This document shows positions 1-11,166 of a stretch of DNA of 64,000 nt, piece after piece. The notes beneath the pieces are model-generated. The model did not search any database. It was not told where the DNA came from and saw nothing but the letters and a program-made list of their open reading frames with translations. The DNA lies in the NCBI RefSeq assembly GCF_029962835.1, contig NC_080574.1:26944001-27008000 (forward strand). The letters run 5' to 3'. Position 1 is the stretch's first letter, and each line of letters begins with the position of its first letter. The position numbers and the translations under genes are program-made. The DNA is from Magnolia sinica. Lineage: Eukaryota; Streptophyta; Magnoliopsida; Magnoliales; Magnoliaceae.

Positions 1-244
1 AGGTTCAGCCGGTCGTTCTATCTCTAATTCATATGGAGAATTATTGACAGGTTAAAGACTTGTCATTGACAAAAACCTTTTGAAAAAGCCGTCAATAATC
101 CTTGCAAGACTCTACATAGGTCTTGTTACTAACTGTTATTTATCAGAAGTCACCTCGCATGTCGCGGATGTCTATGCAACTTCTTCTAGCATAGCATTTG
201 AAATTGCGTAGATTGTCTACCACAGCACGCGAAATCTTGACGGA
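1..244. other. Unassigned left edge
   Basis: No feature recognised. It adjoins the T/G homopolymer tract (267-295). Confidence 0.4.
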
Positions 245-2014
245 GTGTAAGATTACGACTAATTCCTTTTTTTTTTGGGGGGGGGGGGGGGGGGGTGAAT
301 AGGAACACTTAAAAATTCTTACATGCTAAAAAATAATTTACTAATTTAAAATAAAAAATTCTTACATACTAAAAAATAATTTACTAATTTAAACTAATAA
401 GGAAAATAACACTTAGACTTCTAAGCCAAGTGGGTCCGATCATATAGACTATAATAGATGCAACTGGTATATAAATGAGATAATGAACTTGAGTGTGTGA
501 ATCAATTAGATGTCTAACATTCAATCCATTCAAACATTCATATAATTCAACAAATCAAACTCATAAGCATGAATGGAAATGTGTTCAAATGACAATTATA
601 AATATATGCATGTATAGTGGCTCGACTGCTTGCCTACTCCACTTCCGATGGACGCACTCTTTAAGCGTGTACTAGAGTTTCACTATCGGAGGTTTTAAAT
701 CAAGTTCACCTCCAACCTTTATAAGTGTACACTTGCATCAGATACCTACACAAGGACTTGACGCACGTACACTCTCGTGTCAAAGAAACATGTTTCCACC
801 CATTTTGGTGGCTTTCGCAGAGACTTAGCTAGTTTTATATTAGCTAACCAACAACCACTAACAGTTATAATCTAAGACCATACATATACTCCTGCCGGAG
901 GCTCCCTATGAAGACTAACACGTACTTACCCATGTTCGGTAAATGCGGCCTTACACAAGAACCTATTCGAGTTTAGGTCACAAACTCTACGCTCAATCCT
1001 ACACAATGAAATAATGTGTCGACTCTAAATTAACAACCTTACTTGTTAGATTGAGTCTGTTGTTGCACCTTGTTCGAGAGCATCTTCACTTTTTAAATCT
1101 GCTACTCTTGTGCTTCCCCATTCATTGAAGTCAGTCTTCTTCTGCTTCCTTGAATCAATTACCTTGCACTTGCTCCAATAATGCTACCAAGGTAATGGGA
1201 GGATGTTTGAATCTCTTACAAGTATTGGGATAATTGGTTTCCAATGGGGATTCAGCTAGATGAGCATTATAGGAATTAAAAAATTGAATGATTTACCTAT
1301 TGGATTGGTGTCTATCTTCTAGAGAATGCAAAGAACTAAGTTCATCTTCATAAAGAACTTGGAATGCTCATTAGAGTGTTTAATCACTTGGAAGATGACC
1401 TCGATCCCTTTGGGTGAGAGCTTATAAGTATTGGACAAACTAGGGCTTCTAATTCACTCAAAAACCATTATGATGTCCAAGGTTCGTATACCCTTTATAA
1501 AGGAATCAAGTTTCAATGGTAAAAAAAAAAAGGACAGAAAAATGACACATTCGATCGATTAAGTGATGCCTTCGATCGATCGAACGTCCCTTCGATAGGA
1601 TCGAGAAATTCCAAAATATACGATTTGCTTATTGGACATTTCTGACTACCTTCGATCAATCAAGCTTAGAGCTTCGATCGATCGAGAGTTCGCTCAAGAG
1701 CCATCAACAGCCTATCGATGGAATCAAGACCCACTTAAAAGCTGTTGTTTGGGCTGTATGTTTTACAACAATTGTTGACCTCTTCAAAGTCTAACTAAAC
1801 ATGTTCATTAATGGTTTAAGGATTGGTTTAGATAAGTCAAATGTTTACCCATAGGATAATTCATATAGATGTAGGTTGTTTTCGAATCTACAAAGTCTAA
1901 AGATAGGTTTACCAAGGCACCTCATGATTTACCTGTTGTCTTCAATCTCGATGCTTCAAGTCTTCAAGTCTTTAGTCTTCGATGTCTTCCTATAGAGGCT
2001 CAACTAACTCAAAG
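245..2014 (-). mobile_element. LTR-like block (fossil), related to 23018-24646
   Basis: The reverse complement matches 23018-24646 in order: AGTTGAGCC..GAAGAC, ATGAGGTGCC, GGTAAACCTAT, then near 900 CTCCTGCCGGAGG versus CCTCCAGCCGGAATAAAC. The interior has repeated TTCGATCGATCGA. Ends in a C-run (poly-G on plus, 276-295). Its true 5' end is missing. No protein remains were recognised. Confidence 0.5.
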
Positions 2015-2191
2015 CCCACCATGATGTTTATTTGCCATACAACCTATTCATAAGGTCACATGGACCTGAATGAAAAATACAAATATCAGTTTGATCCAAA
2101 ACTCCAATTAATGTTAAGATGTTTTCAATGGTAGTTATTGTATTTCCACTGCTTTTTATGGTGTGGTCCACTTGAGGTTTAGATCTATTTC
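1668..2191. repeat. 524-bp perfect direct repeat, copy 1
   Basis: Begins AGAGCTTCGATCGATCGAG and ends GTTTAGATCTATTTC. I found no difference from 3068-3591, exactly 1400 bp to the right. It contains the end of the LTR-like block and half of an F1 element. Confidence 0.9.
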
Positions 2192-3067
2192 TCGGGGGAT
2201 CCAACGACAAGGCCGTGGGTATTTAACCAACTCCTAATATATACTATAGCGATGCACTGGACAGTAGTGAAACTAAGCTAACCTAATGACTTCAAACTTA
2301 CTACAACATGGTTTGGACAAAAGTGAAGTGATCAAGTTAATAAGTTAAATTATTAAACATCCATGGAAGGCAACAACACTGAGTTATAAACAAATTGATT
2401 ATTTATGGTGAGGGCCCGAAGCTTTTATTCAAATGTTGCTTTTATAGATTTAGAAAGGTTGTGGCTTTATGTATGATTATGCAATGTGAGAGATATGGAT
2501 AGTTGACCATATAAATCTTTTTTATTCTCTACATAAGCATAATCCATTATATTAAGCCATGTATACAAGAGACCATGTACGCTTTTTGCTATTCCGGTCG
2601 TGTATATGAAGATTTCCTAGAGTCTTTATATCACTGGCTCTACATAGGAAACATTGTTGGAATCTTCGCATTACCAAACTCTTGTATTTGCATAAAGTTT
2701 CTCTTAGCATGACTATGGTGTTTAATGCTTGATAAATACTTGTTTTGATATGACTTACTTTACAGATAATTGCTTTTGATGAAACTCTAGCATTTAATGT
2801 TGTTACATGTACTCGTCTTTAGCTCATTTCTTTTAAGTTCATCTACACCACACGTAGCATAATTGACACATGACATTATATGAACCGTTTGATCTGGTCA
2901 TAATCATATGGGTATTAACAAACATATGCAACAAATAAAATAATACATAAAATCAAATATCTAACTATGAAATGTTACCGTTGCAGTAACATATGTAAGC
3001 TATTGAAATAATGCAAAAAAATAATAATAAATCTACATTCACCACTTATAAACAAATAAAATTAAAG
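2192..3067. other. 876-bp segment between the two direct-repeat copies
   Basis: AT-rich, no ORF over 60 codons and no terminal repeats. It starts abruptly at TCGGGGGATCCAACGACAAG and ends AAATAAAATTAA. Origin unknown. Confidence 0.5.
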
Positions 3068-3591
3068 AGAGCTTCGATCGATCGAGAGTTCGCTCAAGAG
3101 CCATCAACAGCCTATCGATGGAATCAAGACCCACTTAAAAGCTGTTGTTTGGGCTGTATGTTTTACAACAATTGTTGACCTCTTCAAAGTCTAACTAAAC
3201 ATGTTCATTAATGGTTTAAGGATTGGTTTAGATAAGTCAAATGTTTACCCATAGGATAATTCATATAGATGTAGGTTGTTTTCGAATCTACAAAGTCTAA
3301 AGATAGGTTTACCAAGGCACCTCATGATTTACCTGTTGTCTTCAATCTCGATGCTTCAAGTCTTCAAGTCTTTAGTCTTCGATGTCTTCCTATAGAGGCT
3401 CAACTAACTCAAAGCCCACCATGATGTTTATTTGCCATACAACCTATTCATAAGGTCACATGGACCTGAATGAAAAATACAAATATCAGTTTGATCCAAA
3501 ACTCCAATTAATGTTAAGATGTTTTCAATGGTAGTTATTGTATTTCCACTGCTTTTTATGGTGTGGTCCACTTGAGGTTTAGATCTATTTC
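3068..3591. repeat. 524-bp perfect direct repeat, copy 2
   Basis: Same sequence as 1668-2191. The right-hand flank continues naturally into the rest of the F1 element, whereas the left-hand copy has the natural left flank. Confidence 0.9.
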
Positions 3592-3657
3592 ATTTTTAGC
3601 TCATACCTTAAAATGACCTCTCGCAAAATGAATGGGTGGTGTAGACAATGCGTATAT
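3415..3657. mobile_element. F1 right half, hosting the hAT element
   Basis: CCACCATGATGTTTATTTGC, TTTTTATGGTGTGGTCCACT, GATCTATTTCATTTTTAGCT, GAATGGGTGGTGTAGACAAT. The left half is replaced by the LTR-like block. A shorter copy lies at 2015-2191 within the duplication. Confidence 0.6.
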
Positions 3658-4597
3658 AGAGTTGGGTTAACCTAATCTGATCCGGTGGATCCGACCCGAT
3701 CCGAACCGAACCGACGGCCTGGATCGGTGTGGATCGAGTTGGGTAATTCAGTTCCTAATGATTTTCAAATCGAGTTCAGATCGTGGTGGATCCGGACCGA
3801 TCTGATTCGAAATTCGATTCGAATGGATCCGGACCGATCCGATCCGACCCAATCCTGAGTCGGGTAGTATGTATATAATTTTTAGTTTTTTACCCTACAA
3901 AATTATCCTACCGATCGTTTTTACCCATTTCTTACCCTACCCTCTCCCGCCCGAACGAATAGCAAGCGCTGCTACTTGCCCGAAATCCTCTACTCTTCTT
4001 CTTTAAAGGTCGATTCGAAGCCCACTAGCTGCTGTCTGCCCCACGGTATTCCTCTCGTCCAGCCATCCCTGCTTGCCCAACTCGAATCGGGTAAGTAATG
4101 TTGAACTTCGAACCCTAACTCTCTTCTCTAAACCCTAACCCTCTTCTCATACAGCCTGGCCGCGTCCGATCTGAACTCCGAAACCACCCACCTGCTCGTC
4201 CGGCCCTCCAAGCTCAATCTGGTAAGTTTATAATTTTATTTATTTATTTATGGAGTCTAGATGGAAGGATGCGGATTCCCTCATGCGAGAAGTTAAGTGG
4301 GGCCTACCGTAATGTTCGTGGGAAATCCACCTCGTTCATTTGTACTTTTTTTTAAAAAAAAATTTTCAAAAAAAATAAAAATCTGGACTAATCCGAACCG
4401 TGCCCAATCCGATTCGACTCGGTTTTCCTGACCGAGTCGGACTCGGATCGGATCAAGCCATGTAGATTTCTGATCTGTTCGAGTCAAGTGACCTGGACTC
4501 GGTCCCGGATTGAATCGAGTTTGGGTCAGGCCATGCAGAATTCGGATCGGTTCGTGTTGGACCCAATCCGATCCGACTCGATCCGATGCCCAGCTCT
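3658..4597. mobile_element. hAT-type element, 940 bp, with leader-like interior
   Basis: Ends AGAGTTGGGTTAACC and GATGCCCAGCTCT, flanked by ATGCGTATAT at 3648-3657 and 4598-4607 (8 bp expected for hAT; extra bases may belong to the ends). Arms of GATCCGACC repeats. The interior (3940-4230) is GC-richer, with GGTAAGTAATG (donor-like), CTTCTCATACAG (acceptor-like) and CTGGTAAGTTT (donor-like). It looks like the spliced 5' leader of a lost transposase gene. No transposase domain remains. Confidence 0.8.
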
Positions 4598-4750
4598 ATG
4601 CGTATATCAGGGTAAAGCCAACAAATTTTGCCACATCAACACACCACCTAGGTGCCCATGTAATTCACTTCCTCCTTATAGTGAACTTCATCGGTGACAG
4701 CTGCAAATGGCCCAATCAAATTACAGTACATCCTACAGCAACGAAGTTAC

Positions 4751-4975
4751 ATGTGGATTGCGTCCTACCCCTGGATGGTAATCCGTTCGGGCAGGGCTCT
4801 GTGGGGCCCAATGTGATATAAGTGTTTTATCCATGCCGTTAAAAGATTTTCTCACATTATTTTAAGTTATGATCATGAAAATGAGGCATGTTCACATCTC
4901 CTTGGCTGGTGGCCGGCACTCTGTGGGCCCCACCATGATATATGTGTTTCATCCATGCTGTCTAGCTTCGGTTAG
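4751..4975. mobile_element. Two F1 left-end fragments
   Basis: ATGTGGATTGCGTCCTACCC through GGGCTCTGTGGGGCCCAATG (4751-4860), then GGCACTCTGTGGGCCCCACC through CATCCATGCTGTC (4901-4975). Both are cut short. Confidence 0.6.
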
Positions 4976-4999
4976 ACACCCAGCATCCATGGTGTAACA

Positions 5000-5920
5000 C
5001 ATTAGCGTGTGTCACCCGGACGCAGATTTCCTGGGGAAGCCTTTCGTAGAAAGTTCGTATGTAAGGATGCTGGGTGGGGCTGCTGCGATGTAAGTTATGA
5101 ATCCATTCCGTCCATCTATTTTTCGAGCCCGTTTTAGTACATTCTATCAAAAATGAGGTGGATACAACACCCAGGCAGGTCACATGAGACGAAAAATTAG
5201 GGAAAGAAATTTCTACCGTTGAAACCTTACTGGGCTCGACCTTGATGTCTATATGATATCCAAACATTTCACAAGGTCATTCCTAATGGAATGAAGTGAA
5301 AACACCAAAATTATAGCCCCATACAAAACTTTTATGGCCATAAAAATGCTTCAACGGTGCTCACTGACTGCCCACTTTTTCCTCTTGTATAGAGTGTTGG
5401 ATGGACGAGGTGGATTTCTCAAAAAAATTTCGGTGGGCCCCACCCAACATCCTTGCGCCGGAACTTCATGCAAAAGCCTTTCGCAGGAAATCTGCGTCCT
5501 GTGTCACCCTGACTGTGGGGCCTACCATGATGAATGTGTTATATATTTTTCCAGCTCATTTCATGAGGTGTTCCCAAGACTTAAAGTAGATCCAGATCCA
5601 GATCCAACCGTCAAGAGGACCATACCACGGAAAGAAGTGGAGACAATGACACGTAATGTTGAAACCTTACCTGGGCTCAAAATGACATTTATTTGCAACC
5701 CAACTTATTTATAAGGTTACAGAGACTTGATGCAGCTTGATCCAAAACTTTGGTGGTCCACAAGAAATTTTTAATAGTCGATCACCACTGTTTTTAATAG
5801 CTTGTTCTACTTGAGATATGGATCCGTCCTAAAAATGAGGGGAGAAACGGATGGAGGGCGTGGATATACAAAATACTCATCAAGGTGGGGCCCATACAGT
5901 CAGGATAACATCATCTAATC
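5000..5920. mobile_element. F1 foldback element interrupted by another F1
   Basis: Left GTAACACATTAGCG, TGTGTCACCCTGACTGTGGG (second half at 5500); right GGGGCCCATACAGTCAGGAT. It hosts the element at 5018-5499 within its left terminal repeat. Confidence 0.75.
5018..5499. mobile_element. F1 foldback element, GATTTCCTG type, perfect 10-bp duplication
   Basis: 482 bp. Starts GGACGCAGATTTCCTGGG and ends CAGGAAATCTGCGTCC. Perfect 10-bp duplication TGTGTCACCC at 5008-5017 and 5500-5509. Terminal repeats of more than 70 bp include AGCCTTTCG..GAAAG..GTTC and GGATGYTGGGTGGGGC. The length of the duplication and the long TIRs fit a Mutator-type MITE. No coding region. Confidence 0.9.
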
Positions 5921-6047
5921 CCCTCCCTGTTAGGTCACGCGTTCCCTGTTGGGTCTCCCTCCATTTCCATCCTAAGTAGCATTTAGTCCAACAAATACCG
6001 TCACATCCCAATGTTGTTGTGCCTGTTTGATTGGAGGTGGCTTCAGT

Positions 6048-6538
6048 GAATACCTGGATACACTGAGGTTGGTGAATCTCTAACTGTGGAGGCCACCTTG
6101 ATGTATTTTACTGAAATCCACTCTGTCCATATGTTTTTAAAGCTCATTTTAATAAAAAAAAAATGAGGACATAAAAATCTGGGGTGGACCACACCAGAAG
6201 AAAAAGTTGTGACTGAATACCCACCATTAAAATTTTTTGGGGGTATATGGAATGTTTATTTTCCATCCAACCTGTTGATAAGGTCAAAAAATTCTGGATG
6301 AAGGGAAAAGATAAATATCAGCTTGATACAAAACTTTTATGACCCACAACAATTTTCTAATGTTCAGTCACCACAATTTCCTGTGATATTCTTCACCTTA
6401 GATTTAGATCCACTTCATTTTTTGGATCATACCCTAAACTGAGATGAAAACTGTATGGACGGTATGGATGTAAATAAAATACATCACAGTAGGCCCCACA
6501 GTCAGGGATCCAGCGATGGTGCATCCGGCGAATCCACC
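6048..6538. mobile_element. F1 foldback element
   Basis: Left TCTCTAACTGTGGAGGCCAC; core GTGGACCACACCAGAAGAAA and TTTCCTGTGATATTCTTCAC; right GTAGGCCCCACAGTCAGGGA. Confidence 0.75.
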
Positions 6539-6980
6539 AAAGCCGCACACCTAACCTTTTTCAACCGACCCAAAACTTAATATACCAAACTAGACTTCAA
6601 ATGTACGGAAAAATCCATTTCGGACGAAAATACCCTAACGTGCTAATTTTTTCAATGGTTTTCTTCCGTGTCGACCGTGGCCATAGGTAATTATATGCTC
6701 CTCAGTTGAGGATCAACACGGTATACTCTGATTTTCAGTTTGTAGAGTTTGATTCATGATTTTCTGATCTGGACCGTTGGTCTACTCGGACACATCATGG
6801 ATGTACCATGACTGAAATATCTAGTAGATACAACAACCCTCTCTTCTTAATCTTGAGCCCTTCCGTGAATGGATAACATGAATCAGTGAAAAGCTACAAT
6901 CTCTTTTTGCAAACGCCATGCCGATGTCATCATGATGTGCGTTTACCATCAACTGGGATAATGACGGTGGGTTTACCACG
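6539..6980. other. Intergenic, nothing recognised
   Basis: No foldback core, ORF of interest or RNA signal in this stretch. Confidence 0.5.
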
Positions 6981-7587
6981 GAAACGGATTGGCTACTCCC
7001 CCCGCCACCAGCCAATGGCTGATGGGCGGTGCTCTGTGGGCCCCACCATGATGTATTTGTTTCATCAATTCCGTCTATCTATTTTTATAGATCATTTTAT
7101 GGTATTATACAAAAAATTGAGTTACATCCCAATCTCAAGTGGACCACATTATAGGAAACAGTGTTGAATGAACATCAACCATTAAAAACTTTTTGGGGGC
7201 CATAAAAGTATTGGATCAAGGTGATCTTTGTTTTTTACCTTCATCTGGGTCTGTATGACCTAATCAACAGAATGGATGTCAAATAAATAGTACAGTGGGC
7301 CTTATGAGGATTTAAATGATGGATATCCAATCACTATTGTTTTCCTGTGGTGTGGTCTACTGGAGATTATATCCCTCTTATTTCTAATATAGACCTTTAA
7401 AATGATCTTTAAAAATAGATGAACGGAATGGATGAAACACACTGAGATTTATATCCCTCTCATTTTTTGGAATGAATCCCTAAAATCATCTTAAAAAATG
7501 GATGAAATACATATATCATGGTGGGCCTCACAGATCACCGACCACCAGCCACGGGCTGGTGCCAAGGGGGAGTAGCCAATCCGTTCC
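6981..7587. mobile_element. F1 foldback element, complete
   Basis: Starts GAAACGGATTGGCTACTC and ends GAGTAGCCAATCCGTTCCC. Arms CACCAGCCAATGGCTG, GGTGCTCTGTGGGCCCCACC and the right-hand partners pair. About 85 bp of the right arm is duplicated (two ATTTATATCCCTCT-like copies near 7365 and 7450). Flanks are only weakly alike. Confidence 0.8.
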
Positions 7588-7636
7588 CACCACCCCACGA
7601 GATCAGCGCGCAAGCAATCGGCAACCCTTGTGGTAG

Positions 7637-8137
7637 GTGGACGCGGAATGCGCCCTACCCCCGCCCGTCCCTAGCCCCGGGCGGTTCTGTGGGCGTGGGC
7701 GGGCCCACCATGAGTTTCAACTCCCGGTCAAGGGTTCGAGTACCATAGGCGGTGAAATTCTACTAGCGTGAGTGTACGAGGGTGTGTGTCCGCGTGTATA
7801 TAAAAAAAAAAGTTAAAAAAAAAAAGAAGTTTTGGATCAAGCTGATAATTGTGTTTTCCCTTCTTCCAGGTCTATATAACCTTATGAATAGGTTAGATGG
7901 AAATTAAAAATTATGGCGACCCCTAGGAAGGTTTCAACGGCGGGTATCATTTTCACTGCTTCTTCGTCTGGTGTGATTCAATTGAGCATTGGATTTACTT
8001 AAAATTTGGATTCTTATATCAAAATGTCCTGGATCAATTGATGGACGGCGTGGATAAAAGCCATATATCACGGTATGCCCCACAGAGCCGTGCTTGCACA
8101 GAATACGGACCAGGCGAGGGCAGGACGCAATCCGCTT
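7637..8137. mobile_element. F1 foldback element carrying a SINE end
   Basis: Left GGACGCGGAATGCGCCCTAC and GGGCGGTTCTGTGGGCG; right GCCCCACAGAGCCGTGC and GGCAGGACGCAATCCGCTTC. Part of the left arm is replaced by a SINE 3' end at 7712-7820. Confidence 0.65.
7712..7820 (+). mobile_element. SINE 3' end fragment
   Basis: CAACTCCCGGTCAAGGGTTC then GAGTACC gives a tRNA B-box (GGTTCGAGTACC). GGCGGTGAAATTCTACTAGC, GTGTGTCCGCGTGTATAT and an A-rich tail follow. The A-box half is missing. Confidence 0.65.
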
Positions 8138-8190
8138 CTGAAAGTCTGGTACTGGATTTACTGCCCGAGCAGAGCTTGCGTTTGATCTCC

Positions 8191-8420
8191 GGAAGCGGAT
8201 TGCCTGGCGGCAGGAAGTTCCTGTGTTCGGAAGCTATGTGGGCCTACAGAGATGCCCGTGAGGAATCCACTCCTTACATTAGTTGCTCAACCTCATGATA
8301 GGAAAAGATTTCAAAAATAAGATCGATTCAAAACTCATGTGGACCCCAAGAAAATAAACAGTGAGAATGGAAATATCAGCCGTTGAAAACTTTCTAGAGC
8401 CCACCATTGCTTATATGCGC
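8191..8420. mobile_element. F1 left end, CATCTCTGTG terminal type
   Basis: GGAAGCGGATTGCCTGG, CAGGAAGTTCCTG and CAGAGATGCCCGTGAGG, then core-like GACCCCAAGAAAATAAACAG. The right arm is absent. Confidence 0.55.
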
Positions 8421-8885
8421 TTCTAACTGGACACGGATTGGGTACTACCTCGATCTGGCGAGAGACAGACGATCCCATCGGGGAATATACGGGGCTACTA
8501 TGATGTATGTGTTTTATACATCTCATCCACCCATTTTGAAAGTTTATTTTCGAAGGCTCAAGTGTACCATGCAATAGGAAGAAGTGAAATTGAATTCTTA
8601 CAGTTGAAAAACATCCAACTAGTTGATAAGGTCGTGACATGTATAAAAGGAAAACATAAATATTAACTTCAGCCTCTCCCAGAAAATTTTCAATGATAAA
8701 CTTTCAATTTCCATTGCTTCTTATGGCGTGGTCCACTAGCAGTTAATTTGATTTTTGTATTTCATATTTTGCTCTTTTTAAAACTTATTTTTTTTTAAAA
8801 AAAATATATAATTTGGCTCATGCTTTAAAATAATATATTAAAATGGATAGGTAGCATGGGTAAAATATACACCCTTAGAAAAATG
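8421..8885. mobile_element. F1 foldback element, decayed
   Basis: Left CGGATTGGGTACTACC, GGGGCTACTATGATGTATGT; core TGTACCATGCAATAGGAAGA and TTATGGCGTGGTCCACTAG; right GGATAGGTAGCATGGGTAAA. Confidence 0.6.
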
Positions 8886-9259
8886 TGTTAGAAATACCGA
8901 AAAATAAAAAATAAAATAAAGTTAATTATTTTCATTTCACTACCATTAAAGCGTAATTCGCCCCCTCGTGGCAATCCCACACCCGTGCCCATGTGCGTGT
9001 GTTATGCACTAGAACATGCAATTGGAGCCTCTTAATCTTCAAAGCTCCAAGTAAAAGTACTACATACATCTCTACATATAAATCATGATTTTTCCGTTTT
9101 CATTTCCGATGTGGGACAAAAGCATTAACTATACTTTTTATTTGAAATTTCTTTAAAAATGTTTTGGTGGCAAAACAAAAAAATTGAAATTTTCGAATAT
9201 TTTGATTTTTTCAAAATTCACAAATTTCAACATATATATTATAACAGACTCCACAGATT
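8886..9259. other. AT-rich intergenic, nothing recognised
   Basis: Includes TTTCCGATGTGGGACAAAAG (about 9103), a phrase often seen in plant repeats, but no element could be delimited. Confidence 0.4.
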
Positions 9260-9342
9260 CCTTGACAGGACCATCCTGCCATAACTATAACCACAAATAT
9301 CATCCCGATTCAAAACTCATGTACCCCCACAAAGTTTCAATG
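9260..9342. mobile_element. Older F1 interior, left piece
   Basis: ATCATCCCGATTCAAAACTC and CCCCACAAAGTTTCAATGG, continuing after the nested element at 10488 as AATCCGAGCTTTGTTG. Ends not found. Confidence 0.5.
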
Positions 9343-9351
9343 GTAGCATTC

Positions 9352-10478
9352 GGAAGCGGATTGGCTGGTGTAACCTACACCAGCCACCTTAATGGTGTAT
9401 TGATGTCGCCAATTTCTATGAGTCATGTTATGAGGCACGCATTATATCCAAACTGTTAGTCCATTTTACGAGTTTATCCTTAAGGGTAGATCCAAAAAGA
9501 AGATAGATCCAAAGTTCAAGTGGACCACACTATAGAAAGCAGTGGGGATCGAAGGTCTACCATTGAAACATTCTTAGAGTCACAAAAATTTTAGATCAAT
9601 TTGATGTTTATTTTTTCTCTTAGTCCATGTTTTTTAACGTAATGGACAAATTGGATAGAAAAAATATATATTACGATGTGCCATATGAATGTTTTAACGA
9701 TTGGATGGAGAAAAAAAGTTATGGTAGTCCTACAAATGTTATAACGGTGGGAATCATTGTCCTCACTGATATTTGTGATGTAGCTAGGGTTGTACATCGG
9801 ATCGAACCAAGTTGAACTGGGCTCAACCCGGCCCGGCTCGGTCACCAGCCAAACCCACCTCGAACCAGGCTCGGCCCGATCACTAGGCTAACATGTCCAA
9901 CCCAAACTCGACCCGGTCAGCAATCGGGTGAATTTGAGCCAGTTTCGGACCTTACAGTAAATTTATAAGTCGGACGACATTCTTACTTCTCAGTTTCAAA
10001 TGGTTACGGTGAGGATATATATATAACCGAGTCGGCTGGGTCGAGCCGAGTCGGGTTTCGGATCGAGTTGGGCCGAACTGGGACCTGTTCGAACTTGGCC
10101 CGAACTCAATTTCGAGCCGAAGAAAATGGTTCATCTCGAACTGAACTCAGTTCCGGGTCGGATTGAGTCGAGCTTTTTCAGGCCGAGTCAAGTGAGTTAA
10201 CTGAGCTAGCCCGGCTCGTGTAGAACCCTAGATGCAGCCCACTTGATCATTGGATATAATTTATTTTTTGAGCATGTCCCAAAATGATCTCGCCCAATGG
10301 ATGAACAATATAAATATAATAAATACATTATGAAAAGCCTGCAAAACTTTGTTTTTATTTATTTTCATCGTTGGCACTGTTATATGGTCGATGACCGCCC
10401 GACTCTTCTCCAAGTGCCATCGTATACATACACCAGCTTGATAGCTGGTGTGTGCCATACAGTAGCTAATCCGCTTCG
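9352..10478. mobile_element. F1 foldback element interrupted by a hAT element
   Basis: Starts GGAAGCGGATTGGCTGG and ends CCAGCTTGATAGCTGG, then GTAGCTAATCCGCTTCG. Flanks GTAGCATTC (9343-9351) and GTTGCATTC (10479-10487) form a 9-bp duplication with one change. The outer flanks are themselves F1 interior, so it is inserted in an older F1. Confidence 0.8.
9785..10230. mobile_element. hAT-type MITE, 446 bp
   Basis: Ends TAGGGTTGTACATCGG and CTCGTGTAGAACCCTA. 8-bp duplication GATGTAGC/GATGCAGC (9777-9784 and 10231-10238). GGCCCGGCTCGG and similar GC-rich repeats fill the arms. Nested in the F1 at 9352-10478. Confidence 0.85.
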
Positions 10479-10594
10479 GTTGCATTCAATCCGAGCTTTG
10501 TTGTTTCTTTTTTTTTCTGACGTCAGCCGTGAGTTTTGAATCTCCCGTATTTATTTTAGAATCTGAAAATTTTTGTTACGCTCAAAATCGCACT

Positions 10595-11086
10595 TAATAA
10601 ACACTGTTGAGCACACCGTGAATGTTTGTGGTTAATCTACACCATCCATCAGTTTTACCAGCTCATTTAAAGGGTTGCAACCAAAATTGAAGAACATAAA
10701 AAGCTCAACTGAACCATACCACAGGAAACAGTGGGAATACTGATTTCCACCGTTGAAACCTTGTTAGGCCCCACATTGAAGTTTATTTGTCATCCAAACT
10801 GTTCATAAGATCAAAAAAACATTGATGAAGGGAAAATACAAATATAAGCTTGATCCAAAACTTTAGTGGCCCTCAAAAAATTTTCAACGGTAGACATTCA
10901 ATTCACACTTTTTCTCGTGGTGTAGTCCATTTCATATTTTTATATGATTCATTTTTGGGCTAAAGCTTAAAATTATCCGGTAAAATTGATGGAAGGAATG
11001 GATAAAATATATAAATCACAATGGACCCCACAGAGTTTACTCACTACGTTTAGCGTACTGAGTTACTCACTACGCAATCCGCTTCC
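10595..11086. mobile_element. F1 foldback element
   Basis: Core GAACCATACCACAGGAAACA and CTCGTGGTGTAGTCCATTTC; right end GGACCCCACAGAGTTTACTC, then CTACGCAATCCGCTTCC. The left end is eroded (CACACCGTGAATGTTTGTGG). Confidence 0.7.
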
Positions 11087-11166
11087 AATTCGATTAAGCC
11101 ACATCATCCCTGGTGGCATTTAATGCAGCAATCATGATGTAAACCACTCACAACGCCCCAACCGGA

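Noticed and set aside
1668-3591. The 524-bp direct repeats as LTRs of a small element
   Set aside because: They lack TG...CA ends and flanking duplication, and they include parts of two other elements, so they are a duplication and not LTRs.
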